A program made the position numbers and the translations under genes. Positions 35,697-44,264 of a DNA stretch of 64,000 nucleotides are shown here, piece after piece. Under the pieces are notes generated by a model. That model was not told the origin of the DNA, made no database searches, and saw nothing but the letters and a program-made list of their open reading frames with translations. Position 1 is the first letter of the stretch; every line of letters begins with the position of its first letter. Origin of the DNA: Obscuribacter phosphatis_A (GTDB lineage: Bacteria; Cyanobacteriota; Vampirovibrionia; Obscuribacterales; Obscuribacteraceae). The stretch lies in contig JAFLCK010000004.1 of the NCBI GenBank assembly GCA_017303615.1, forward strand, positions 62,001-126,000, written 5' to 3'.

Positions 35697-36299
35697 CTAT
35701 TGCTCCGCCGGTGGTGCAGCGTTCTGCGCGCCCTCAGGTGACGTTGCTCCCGTCTGAACTGGTGGAGATACAGTATATGTCCAAGTTGCTTTCAACTTTG
35801 GATCATTCATCGTGAAGGTAGTGATTTGAGCTTTCTCAAAGTAATCTTTCACGGGATCAACGATCTGATGACGTTGTTCCTTATCCTGTAATGCAACTTC
35901 GCAATTGACCTCTACGGGTCCCTCGCTATTTTTATCAACTTCAGCGCCACCTCTTAACCACTTAAAGGAGGCGGTCCCTCCTATTCCGGTCACACCTTCA
36001 GTTATTTTCCCCTCAATAATCTGCCTAGCATCCAAATAGGTCACTTTTGCCATGGGATCCTCAGGCTGAGGCTTCTTATTCATCAATTGGCCAACCCAGC
36101 TGCCCTGTGCCATCACAATAAGTCCCACAATTACAGCCATGATTGCCCCAACAATAGGCAGAAGATTAATAGGAGGTTTTCTGCTTTCCTCGCCAAGCAT
36201 TTTGCTATAGCTTCTACGACGGCGTTGAGGGGTTCCGCAAGAAGGACAAACCTCCTCATGCCCGTGCAGTGGTACCTTACAAGTAGGACAATCGTGCAT
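35697..36299 (-). CDS. Zinc-ribbon single-pass membrane protein
   Basis: A 200-residue protein. A double CxxC zinc ribbon is at the start (CPTCKVPLHGHEEVCPSCGT), then a basic stretch, one membrane helix (INLLPIVGAIMAVIVGLIVM) and about 120 residues outside. The outer part ends Pro/Ala-rich (GAQNAAPPAEQ). This cytoplasmic-ribbon, membrane, outer-domain layout resembles the zinc-ribbon kinase at 6082, but without the kinase. Function is unknown. Confidence 0.75.
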   Translation of the reverse strand: MHDCPTCKVPLHGHEEVCPSCGTPQRRRRSYSKMLGEESRKPPINLLPIVGAIMAVIVGLIVMAQGSWVGQLMNKKPQPEDPMAKVTYLDARQIIEGKITEGVTGIGGTASFKWLRGGAEVDKNSEGPVEVNCEVALQDKEQRHQIVDPVKDYFEKAQITTFTMNDPKLKATWTYTVSPPVQTGATSPEGAQNAAPPAEQ

Positions 36300-36396
36300 T
36301 AATCTCTTCCATAAAACCGTAGCTATAAATCTAGCATCATTTGCGTTTTAGTAAACTCCCTGTGACCTTACCTATCTTTTGAGCCAGCACCTTAGG

Positions 36397-38067
36397 CTAG
36401 ATAAACGTTTGTGTTCCATCAACTTCTCCTTCAAGCGAAGCCAAGCTTGCAGGATCTCTCACAGAAATCAGTGAGCCCATCAAGAAACCTGATAGCAAAC
36501 CACCCAAATGAGCGAACACCGCAATGAAAGGTATGACATGGTCAAGAACCATTTGAAACAAAGTCAAGCCAGCCATAAAGCTAAGGTATCGGAGCTTGAG
36601 ATTGCGCGGCAAGATTTTTATTTTGTATATTCCAACAGCGCAAGCTGCAAAGACAGCCTGAATAGCCCCCGAAGCCCCCACTGCAATCTTGTCAGAGAGA
36701 AAAAGATGGAAAACTCCTGAAAGTATTCCACCTACAAAGTAAATTGCCAGGAATCGGCTTGAGCCAAAGATGTTCTCAGCTATACGCCCAAAAACGTACA
36801 ATCCAATCAGATTAGAGCCTATGTGGAGTACATCACTGTGATAGAAGAGATAAGTTATGAGCCTGTAGTACTGCTCTCTCTTCACAACCGATTCAAAATC
36901 CACACCCATGGAAAGAGGACTAATTGGGCTTTCAACTGGTATTCCAAGTGGCAGCAAAAAACTAACTGAGACAACAAACATCATTATCGAAGTAATGCAG
37001 ATTACGTTCACACAGATTGACTGTCTTCTTGGAGAGAGAATCTCTTGAATAAATGCAGCTCTCTTGAATAGCTGCCAAACAGATGAGACTTCCTTCAATA
37101 CAGAGGGGTCTTTGGGGTCAATTTTTCTATCTAATTTTGTGCCATCTAATAATGGAGTCATTAAACGAGAAGCGCGACTTTGAATCAGATGGACTTTCGA
37201 CTTAGAGCAATCTTCTAAAAGCGATTGGGCCTTGGTTCTATCGCCACATGCCAGCTCGCACCTTGCGCTCCAGAGACTGATCAGACCTGGCGCCAGGCGA
37301 GCCTTTGTGGCTTCAAGGACTTTTACCAGCTTATAGAACTCCGTCCTAGCACCGGTGAGGCTAAAAAAGGGCAAAACGCTTGTTGCTATGCTTGAGAGCG
37401 GAAAAATAGACTCTTCGAAATGTGCCTCTCGAAGTTTATCCGCAGCTTCTTTCACTTCCCCAAATTCCAGTTTCATCCTGGCTATTAGAAGACCTAAGCT
37501 ACGAGAAAAGACCTCATCGTCCTTCGCAAGCTCCTCGTAGAGGGAGCTTACTTTCTCCCAATTCCAGAGAATTGCCTCGCCATCAATCTTGTACTTAAGG
37601 GGCCAGGGTTTGAACATAGGAGGAATATCTTTTTCCATCAACCATGGCTCAAGATATTTCTCGGCTTCCGCTGGTTTCTCGAGAAGGTAAGCCGCATATG
37701 CCATGTGAAGGTCATGGCGAAATTTCCCAGATTTTCCCCAAATGAGCCAAGGTTCAATATTTGCCCAAGTTTCGATAGCGCTTGCATCAAGATCGTACAT
37801 AGCGTCAGTCAGCGCTCTGCTTACATAGATTGCAGGCACATGAAAAAACAGTAGGAGGCACCAGCCAGTCCAAATCGCCAACTGTTCATCCTTAACTACA
37901 AGAAGAGGAACTAAAATTCCAGTTAGAACAATTATTGGCTGCAAGGCATTTAGGGCTCCCCAGCGCAAGGGTTGCATCAACCTTACGAATAGAGACAGCC
38001 CAGATAGGGCGAACAAAAACGAGAGATGAACCCAAACTATACTAAGACTTGGAATCAAGTGCCACAC
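36397..38067 (-). CDS. Rhomboid intramembrane serine protease with helical N-terminal region
   Basis: A 556-residue protein. The C-terminal 220 residues form the six-helix rhomboid core: LITYLFYHSDVLHIGSNLIG, catalytic Ser in AVGASGAIQAVFA (near residue 463) and catalytic His in AVFAHLGGLLSGFLMG (near residue 518). About 300 N-terminal residues precede it, with membrane helices at the very start and a soluble TPR-like stretch (YAAYLLEKPAEAEKYLEPWL, ARCELACGDRTKAQSLLEDC). This long extension could present substrates or interact with partners. It overlaps nanE by 13 bases. Confidence 0.9.
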   Translation of the reverse strand: MWHLIPSLSIVWVHLSFLFALSGLSLFVRLMQPLRWGALNALQPIIVLTGILVPLLVVKDEQLAIWTGWCLLLFFHVPAIYVSRALTDAMYDLDASAIETWANIEPWLIWGKSGKFRHDLHMAYAAYLLEKPAEAEKYLEPWLMEKDIPPMFKPWPLKYKIDGEAILWNWEKVSSLYEELAKDDEVFSRSLGLLIARMKLEFGEVKEAADKLREAHFEESIFPLSSIATSVLPFFSLTGARTEFYKLVKVLEATKARLAPGLISLWSARCELACGDRTKAQSLLEDCSKSKVHLIQSRASRLMTPLLDGTKLDRKIDPKDPSVLKEVSSVWQLFKRAAFIQEILSPRRQSICVNVICITSIMMFVVSVSFLLPLGIPVESPISPLSMGVDFESVVKREQYYRLITYLFYHSDVLHIGSNLIGLYVFGRIAENIFGSSRFLAIYFVGGILSGVFHLFLSDKIAVGASGAIQAVFAACAVGIYKIKILPRNLKLRYLSFMAGLTLFQMVLDHVIPFIAVFAHLGGLLSGFLMGSLISVRDPASLASLEGEVDGTQTFI

Positions 38068-38921
38068 CTAGAACTAGCGATTTCATCTAGATGCTGCACA
38101 TAGTTATCAACAGGTCGAAACTGCACAGGCATCGCTAGAGGCTGGGGAATTGCCCGGACAAATCTCTCAGTTATCAATTGAGGACGTGTAATTGCCGAAC
38201 CAACAACTACAGCATGAGCACCAAGTTCGAAAGCCTCAGTCAACTCTTCCGGTCTCCAAACCCTTCCCTCAAGAATCACTGGAACTTTTAGATGGGACAC
38301 CAGCTCCTTCAGAAGTTCCAAGCCAGGTCCAACATCCTTTGGCAATGCTGTTTCGGCAGTGTATCCAAACAATGTTGTGGACACGATATCGGCTCCAGCT
38401 TGAGCGGCATTCAATCCTTCAGAAAAGGTGGCGCAGTCGGCCCAAACCAGGCATCCCAGCTCCGCATGAATCTTCGCGATAGTTTCAGCGAGACTAAGAT
38501 TGTCGGACCGCGTCCTGCCAGTAGCATCTAAAGCGATGATGTCCGCCCCTGCTTCAGCCAAATGCTGAGCTTCGACGAAACTAGCCGTTATGTAAGCAGA
38601 GCTAAGCCTGTCTTGAGCCGGAACATCTGCCTTGGTAAGGCCGACAATCGGTACGAAACCTTCATAGAGCTTATCAACCTGCTCTCTGACGTACTTTATG
38701 TTCTCGATTCCCTCTAGGCGAAGCCCTCCACAGCCACCATTTAGAGCGGAGAGGGAGAGAGCAAGAATATGACTCTTGTGGCAGAGGGGCTCGCCAACTG
38801 AAGCCTGACAGGAAACTACGAGCTTCCCTCTCAGCGCACTGAATATAGCGTCTTTCGACTTGAGGTGATTTTCCACTTGTAGCTTTGTACCTATTGCACC
38901 TGATTGTTCAAATTGAGACAA
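38055..38921 (-). CDS. nanE: N-acetylmannosamine-6-phosphate 2-epimerase NanE
   Basis: Interconverts ManNAc-6-P and GlcNAc-6-P. TIM-barrel motifs match: SLSALNGGCGGLRLEGIENI, VPIVGLTKAD, AGADIIALDATGRTR, LVWADCATFSEGLNAAQAGA, and VPVILEGRVWRPEELTEAFE followed by GAHAVVVGSAITRP. At 288 residues it is about 55 longer than usual. The N-terminal 30 residues look non-conserved and overlap the aldehyde dehydrogenase gene; a GTG at 38876 is an alternative start. No other sialic-acid genes are adjacent, so it may serve amino-sugar salvage in general. Confidence 0.9.
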   Translation of the reverse strand: MSQFEQSGAIGTKLQVENHLKSKDAIFSALRGKLVVSCQASVGEPLCHKSHILALSLSALNGGCGGLRLEGIENIKYVREQVDKLYEGFVPIVGLTKADVPAQDRLSSAYITASFVEAQHLAEAGADIIALDATGRTRSDNLSLAETIAKIHAELGCLVWADCATFSEGLNAAQAGADIVSTTLFGYTAETALPKDVGPGLELLKELVSHLKVPVILEGRVWRPEELTEAFELGAHAVVVGSAITRPQLITERFVRAIPQPLAMPVQFRPVDNYVQHLDEIASSRCGT

Positions 38922-40345
38922 ATGAATTTAGGTTGTGTCATCTCCATAAGAGCGTAACGAACACCCTCTAAGCCAAGACCAGATTCCTTACGCCCGCCAT
39001 AAGGCATGTGGTCAGCGCGGAAACTAGGAGTATCGTTCACTATAACACCACCAGCATCGATACCACGTGCCAACTTGAAGGCGACATCAATGTTACTGCT
39101 GAAGACCGCAGCTTGCAATCCATACTGAGAATCATTCATTAAAGCAAGAGCATCATCTATAGTGTCATATTTCATCACAGACACTACCGGTCCAAAAACT
39201 TCCTGACAAACAACACTCATATCGCTGGTAGTATCAGCCAGGATAACCGGTGTCAAACAGTTATTTCCCTTTTGCTGACCGCCATACACCAGTTTGGCAC
39301 CAGCCTTAACAGCATCCTGCACCCACTGACATGTCTTTTCAACCGAGCCGGTGTCTATCATGGGGCCGACATCTGTTTTTTCGTCCAGAGGGTCTCCGAC
39401 GGTGAGGGCACCTACCAAAGAACTAAATTGAGAGAGAAACTTCTCATAAATTCTCTCTTGCACATAAACACGTTGAACCGAAATACAAATCTGTCCAGCG
39501 TGAGCATAGCCTCCGCGACATGCAGCCTTAGCAGCCAGTTCAATGTCGGCATCAGAATGCACAACAATACCAGCATTACCGCCCAGCTCTAGAATCACAC
39601 GCACGCCTGGGTGCACCTCACCTCTCAGACGCCAGCCCACTTCCTGGCTGCCAGTAAATGTAAGAACGGCAATACGCTTATCCCTAACCAAGGCATTCCC
39701 TTTAGAACCACGGCAAGGAGTCAAAATGAGCGCCCCTTCGGGCAAGCCGGCCTTAGCGAGCAAGGCAGCCAGCTTAAAGCTGGACACAGGCGTGTTAGAT
39801 GAGGGCTTTAGGACAACTGTATTGCCTGCAGCCAAGGCCGGAGCGAGCTTGTGCGCGACTAGATTAAGAGGGAAATTGAAAGGCGTAACGGCAGCAACAA
39901 CGCCCACTGGCTCTCTCAGGACCATTGCTAGGCGAGCTTCATTGCCAGCCAAGTTATCCATGGCTAATTGCTCACCGTCTAGACTGAGAGCCTCACGCGC
40001 CGCTATCGCGAAGGTGTTCGAAGCTCTGCTGACCTCGATTCTGGCATCTTTGATCGGTTTACCGCCTTCAAGTGAGATTGTCTTAGCTAAGTCCTCAAGA
40101 TTTTCAAGGATTAGCTTTGAAGCGTTATTGAGAATCTCTGCCCGCTTGTAAGCCGGCATCGACTTCAGTACCGAATGAAAGGTCTTTTTAGCTTGCTCTA
40201 AAGCCATGTCGATAGCTTTCTCATCGGCTTGCCCAATTGCAGCTACGACTTCTCCAGAATAAGGACTTTTGACTTCCACATACTCATAAGAACTCTCGGG
40301 CAGTCCCTGAATGGACAACGGGTACTTGACAATTTCTTTGAGCAT
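38891..40345 (-). CDS. NAD(P)-dependent aldehyde dehydrogenase
   Basis: A 484-residue ALDH-superfamily enzyme. The cofactor-binding block PVGVVAAVTPFNFPLNLVAH and VVLKPSSNTP are standard. Catalytic Glu is in VILELGGNAG and the nucleophilic Cys in HAGQICISVQRVY. The later EVFGPVVSVMKYD and HMPYGGRKESGLGLEG motifs are intact. The overall pattern resembles lactaldehyde / non-phosphorylating glyceraldehyde-3-phosphate dehydrogenases; the true substrate is open. It leads an apparent overlapping operon with nanE and the rhomboid gene. Confidence 0.92.
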   Translation of the reverse strand: MLKEIVKYPLSIQGLPESSYEYVEVKSPYSGEVVAAIGQADEKAIDMALEQAKKTFHSVLKSMPAYKRAEILNNASKLILENLEDLAKTISLEGGKPIKDARIEVSRASNTFAIAAREALSLDGEQLAMDNLAGNEARLAMVLREPVGVVAAVTPFNFPLNLVAHKLAPALAAGNTVVLKPSSNTPVSSFKLAALLAKAGLPEGALILTPCRGSKGNALVRDKRIAVLTFTGSQEVGWRLRGEVHPGVRVILELGGNAGIVVHSDADIELAAKAACRGGYAHAGQICISVQRVYVQERIYEKFLSQFSSLVGALTVGDPLDEKTDVGPMIDTGSVEKTCQWVQDAVKAGAKLVYGGQQKGNNCLTPVILADTTSDMSVVCQEVFGPVVSVMKYDTIDDALALMNDSQYGLQAAVFSSNIDVAFKLARGIDAGGVIVNDTPSFRADHMPYGGRKESGLGLEGVRYALMEMTQPKFICLNLNNQVQ

Positions 40346-40642
40346 TTTTATCTAGACCTTCGATAAAGAGGAATTAATAATTTGACTGTAAGTTAGTCCC
40401 ATTGAGAGGATCTCAGCAAATATATATCTAGCTGGGACAACTCCATGGCGGTTATGCAGTATTAGCAGCATCAAATTATATCTAAATCGAACTCAGGTTC
40501 CATCGAAAGGTCCACTTGAAAAGCACTTAAACCAAGTTCAGAATAAAGGAAATTCGAGGTTTTCAATGGTAGATTATTAGCTGGCAAAGCATGGTGAGTC
40601 ATAGCCGTTCAGGCAATGCAGGATATTTAGATTCTGGAGCTT
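40346..40642. other. 297-bp gap between divergent aldehyde dehydrogenase and M23 peptidase genes
   Basis: No gene or RNA could be supported. It must contain the two divergent promoters; no convincing hexamer pair was identified. Confidence 0.4.
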
Positions 40643-41872
40643 ATGCAAGCGAAATCAAATCGAACAGCAGGTCTAATGGCACTATCGGTGCTTGCGTTCT
40701 TTATGCAAGCTCTATCTATGCAAGCGACTGCAGAAGCTCGCGAGCACGCGATTAGCGTCTCTTCGCAATCAGTGCTCTATGAAACACAGATTAGCGCGAC
40801 GGAAGCGAAGAAGCGACTGCTACAGCAAGAGCGGCAGAAGCTGGAGAGCCAGAAGCGCAGCTATCATGAAAAGGCGATGCAACTTCGCAAAGCTGAAGGC
40901 AAAGCTCTTAAAAAATTGAACGTTATTCAGAAGCAGCTAAATCAAACTACGGGCGAGCTCAAAAACACAAAACAAGCTGTTGCAGTCACAGAGCACAAGA
41001 TGGTGGAAACCCAAGCCAGAATTGCCACAGTTCAAAATAAAGAAGGCAGTCTCAAAGCTTGCGCCAGCAGAAGACTTAGAGAAATTTATGAAGGCGAACG
41101 CTTATCTTTCGTCGAAATGCTCTTTCAAGTCGACAATCTTCAAAGTCTCTTGGACAGACTGTATTACCAAGAGAGAGTTGCCGAACAAGACCGCAAACTA
41201 ATCGAAGAGTTAAGGGCAAGACAGGCTCAACTAGCTAAACACAAAGAAGCCTTGTCAGAGAAGAAGAATGCCCTCGGAGAGATGGTCTCTCAGATAGCGC
41301 AAAAAGCTATGGCAATTGCAAAAGAAAAGCTCAGTCAGCAGCAAGTGGCAGATCAGCTGCGCGGTCAAAGGGCGTTTTACGAACAAGCTGAAAGGCAGCT
41401 GGCTAACGAGTCGGCTGCTCTAGAAACCCAAATTTTTCGAATGGAAAACAGCAACCGCAAACGTGGCGGACCGATTGCTGTAGGAAGCGGCAATATGTGC
41501 ATGCCATTGAGAGCTCCTGTTACATCACCCTTCGGGTGGCGCTCGCATCCGATCTTTAGAGTGAGGAAATTTCACACAGGTGTGGACTTAGCAGGACCAA
41601 ACCGCTCTCCCATTCGTGCTGCAGACGGCGGCAACGTTTTATTCACCGGCTGGTATGGTGGCTACGGCAAAGTGGTCATCGTTAGCCACGGCAACAATAT
41701 GGCCACCCTATACGCTCACCTTTCTAGAATCGCCGTATCTGTCGGAGATAATGTCACCAAGGGCGATGTAATTGCTTACGAAGGCACCACCGGCTATTCG
41801 ACCGGACCTCACTTGCACTTCGAAGTTCGCGTCAATGGTAAACCTCAGAACCCACTTAGCTACGTAAGGTAA
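40643..41872 (+). CDS. Exported M23-family (LytM/EnvC-like) peptidase
   Basis: A 409-residue protein. It has a signal peptide (LMALSVLAFFMQALSMQATA), then a coiled coil of about 220 residues rich in Lys, Gln and Glu, and a C-terminal M23 domain. The domain shows APVTSPFGWRSHPIFRVRKF, the first zinc-ligand motif HTGVDLAG and the GPHLHFEVRVNG motif. The zinc ligands (H...D, HxH) are all present, so it can be an active peptidoglycan endopeptidase, unlike EnvC, which lost them. The coiled coil plus LytM layout is that of cell-division hydrolase activators. GGAG lies 4 bases before the ATG. Confidence 0.93.
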   Translation: MQAKSNRTAGLMALSVLAFFMQALSMQATAEAREHAISVSSQSVLYETQISATEAKKRLLQQERQKLESQKRSYHEKAMQLRKAEGKALKKLNVIQKQLNQTTGELKNTKQAVAVTEHKMVETQARIATVQNKEGSLKACASRRLREIYEGERLSFVEMLFQVDNLQSLLDRLYYQERVAEQDRKLIEELRARQAQLAKHKEALSEKKNALGEMVSQIAQKAMAIAKEKLSQQQVADQLRGQRAFYEQAERQLANESAALETQIFRMENSNRKRGGPIAVGSGNMCMPLRAPVTSPFGWRSHPIFRVRKFHTGVDLAGPNRSPIRAADGGNVLFTGWYGGYGKVVIVSHGNNMATLYAHLSRIAVSVGDNVTKGDVIAYEGTTGYSTGPHLHFEVRVNGKPQNPLSYVR

Positions 41873-41877
41873 GAGTT

Positions 41878-44193
41878 TTAAAAATCTTCGCCGCTTCGGC
41901 TCTCCAAACCTGGAGGCATGAGCTGCATGTAGGTGCTGTCATATATCGGCTCTGTCTGAAAGCCAGGAATTTCCGCTTTAAACTTAGCAAGCTCATCTTC
42001 TGACCAATGTCGGTCAAGATACAAATGCTTTAGCTTCTTCATCTTTTTGAAAGCCATGAGAGATGCAGGAGTAAGCTTGCTCCTTCTAATTCTTAGAGTT
42101 TCAAGATTAGGTATCTTAGCAATTTCAGAAAGCTCACCATCAGTAGTATCAGTGGCGACCAGCCATAACTCATTCAAATTAGAGGACTTCTGCAAGCTTG
42201 GATAGAGCGAGGGAGTATCTGCGATTCGCTTCAATTTGAGAATCTTCAACTTAGGCAAAATCTTTAAACGAGCAACATCGCCACCACTGATTTCTGGACC
42301 GCAAAGCCCTAAACCTATCAACCAAGGCATCTTTTCTACTTTAGACAAGACTGTCTTATCGATGTCGCACTCATCATAACGCTCATGCCGAGGTATGCAC
42401 TTACTAAGCGGATTAAAGAAAGACAACACCCTCAGCGACTTCCAGGACATGCAGCGATTGAGTATGTGTTCATATTTGTTGCTAATGAACTCGAGCCCAT
42501 ACAAATCGCCATCAGCAAAGTAATCAATTAGCTCAGGATAGTCTCTAGTGCCGGCATTCAAATAGAACGTAACCGGTTCATCTTTCTTTCTTGCAATAAA
42601 GCCATAAGCATGTCTCGGATTGCTGGAGCCAATTTGTATCTCTCCGGCTACAAAATCATTTGGGAAGACAAAACCAGGTTGCGGCTTTCTAGTAGCATAC
42701 CTAAATCCTGGTCTCTTTGACAAAATGAACTTCTGAGTAGCTATATATTGAGCTTGTTCCAGTGGTTTATAGCGAAACAAATAAAAGCTATCAACTGCCT
42801 CAAACTCTTCTTGCGTCGCCCCAGCTGCATCTAATCCCGCACCAGCCTCTACACGCGGCGACTCCAAAACACTTCTCATTTTATACGGTCGCTCAAAACT
42901 CTCTTTGCGTGGATCTTGCTGAAGATCCTTTGCCGCGCTCGCAACCTGCCTGTCCACAATCTTCTCAATTTTTGTAGGTTGAGTAGAAAACTTCTGCTGA
43001 CTCCAGAAAACTGCGCCTGAACCAAAGGCAAGAGAGATTGCTATCAATGCTGGAGCGAAAATTCGGCTACCAATTCCAGCACTTTCAGGCTCTGAATCTT
43101 CAGCATCTTCGTCCGGATCGGATTCAAGCATCTCCTCTTGACGTAATCTCAATTCCAAAGCAACAGGCTTGCCACCAAGCACTCTCTCAAAATCATGAAG
43201 CAAAGCCTTAGTATCTCTATAGCGATTCTCTGGATTCTTGGCTAGCATTTTCCTCAAGCAGTCTTCCAGTGGACCAGGAAAATCACCCTGAGGATTGACG
43301 GAAGTAAGAGTCGGCGGTTCCATGTTTAGATGCATATAGAAAGTTTGAAACGGATTGCCACCCCTGAAGGGTGGACGACCGGTCAAGGTTTCAAACAAAG
43401 AACAACCGAGTGAGTAGATGTCGGATCTTCCATCAACAGTGGCGCCTTCGCATTGTTCTGGGCTCATATAGAAAGGCGTGCCAAAAATGCTGCCTGTTGC
43501 AGTGTGGCTCTGAGAGCCAATATTCAATCTAGCGATACCAAAATCTACCAATCGGGTCTGCAATTCGCCATACTTTTCCCCGGCGATAAGCATTATATTT
43601 GAAGGCTTGACGTCTCTATGAACAATGCCGCGTTCGTGGGCAACTCCCAGAGCTTCTGCCACCTCTGAGAAAATGCCTATAGCCTGCTCGAAATGCAAAG
43701 GACCATTGTTCTTGATATGAGCCGAAAGAGTCTCACCATCAAGCAAATCCATGACATAGTAAATGCATCGACCACGGTCTACACCCATATTGTGGACGCT
43801 GACAATGGCTCTATGTCTAAGTCGCGCCAGCACCATCGCCTCAGCCTTAAATCGAGCCAGAACAATTTCGTCAACTTCCGCCTTGTTTATTAGTTTTAGC
43901 GCATAAAGCTTACCCAGTAATTTATGTCGAGCAGCAAAAACCACACCCATGCCGCCGCGCCCCAAAACAGAGACAAGCTCATATACGCCATCTACGACAT
44001 CGCCAACTTTGTACTGCTGACTAAAAACCGACGCTGTTGAGACGAAACCCGGGCTATGAATTGGACCGGTAGGCTCAGAAGGAAAACCGTAAGGAGAAAG
44101 CGATGATTCTGAATCTTCCTGTGCTGAGATACGGTCGCACTCAGAAAAGCCTGACCCACCAGTACCACCAACATTCGAAGAACTAGGACTCAA
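41878..44193 (-). CDS. Membrane Ser/Thr kinase with C-terminal leucine-rich-like repeats (copy 2)
   Basis: A 771-residue kinase. A Ser/Gly/Pro-rich N-terminus precedes a complete Hanks kinase domain from about residue 67: GRGGMGVVFAARH, Lys in LYALKLI, HRDVKPSNIML, DFGIARL and GTPFYMSPEQ. One membrane helix lies near residues 388-408 (IFAPALIAISLAFGSG). The outer part ends in leucine-rich-like repeats (LPKLKILKLKRIADTPSLYP, then IPNLETLRIRRSKLTPASL and KLKHLYLDRHWSEDEL). The repeats match those of the next kinase upstream, so the pair arose by duplication. It is 71 bases downstream of that gene on the same strand and convergent with the M23 gene. Confidence 0.9.
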   Translation of the reverse strand: MSPSSSNVGGTGGSGFSECDRISAQEDSESSLSPYGFPSEPTGPIHSPGFVSTASVFSQQYKVGDVVDGVYELVSVLGRGGMGVVFAARHKLLGKLYALKLINKAEVDEIVLARFKAEAMVLARLRHRAIVSVHNMGVDRGRCIYYVMDLLDGETLSAHIKNNGPLHFEQAIGIFSEVAEALGVAHERGIVHRDVKPSNIMLIAGEKYGELQTRLVDFGIARLNIGSQSHTATGSIFGTPFYMSPEQCEGATVDGRSDIYSLGCSLFETLTGRPPFRGGNPFQTFYMHLNMEPPTLTSVNPQGDFPGPLEDCLRKMLAKNPENRYRDTKALLHDFERVLGGKPVALELRLRQEEMLESDPDEDAEDSEPESAGIGSRIFAPALIAISLAFGSGAVFWSQQKFSTQPTKIEKIVDRQVASAAKDLQQDPRKESFERPYKMRSVLESPRVEAGAGLDAAGATQEEFEAVDSFYLFRYKPLEQAQYIATQKFILSKRPGFRYATRKPQPGFVFPNDFVAGEIQIGSSNPRHAYGFIARKKDEPVTFYLNAGTRDYPELIDYFADGDLYGLEFISNKYEHILNRCMSWKSLRVLSFFNPLSKCIPRHERYDECDIDKTVLSKVEKMPWLIGLGLCGPEISGGDVARLKILPKLKILKLKRIADTPSLYPSLQKSSNLNELWLVATDTTDGELSEIAKIPNLETLRIRRSKLTPASLMAFKKMKKLKHLYLDRHWSEDELAKFKAEIPGFQTEPIYDSTYMQLMPPGLESRSGEDF

Positions 44194-44264
44194 TTCTTTT
44201 TTCAGTCTACATTAAGCAAGGGGAATAGAATGATATCCATTGCCTACTCAATTTTCAACCTGGA

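Noticed and set aside
39543..40151. A 202-codon open frame on the plus strand
   Set aside because: It lies fully antisense to the aldehyde dehydrogenase gene, has no recognisable protein pattern, and is a composition effect of the real gene.
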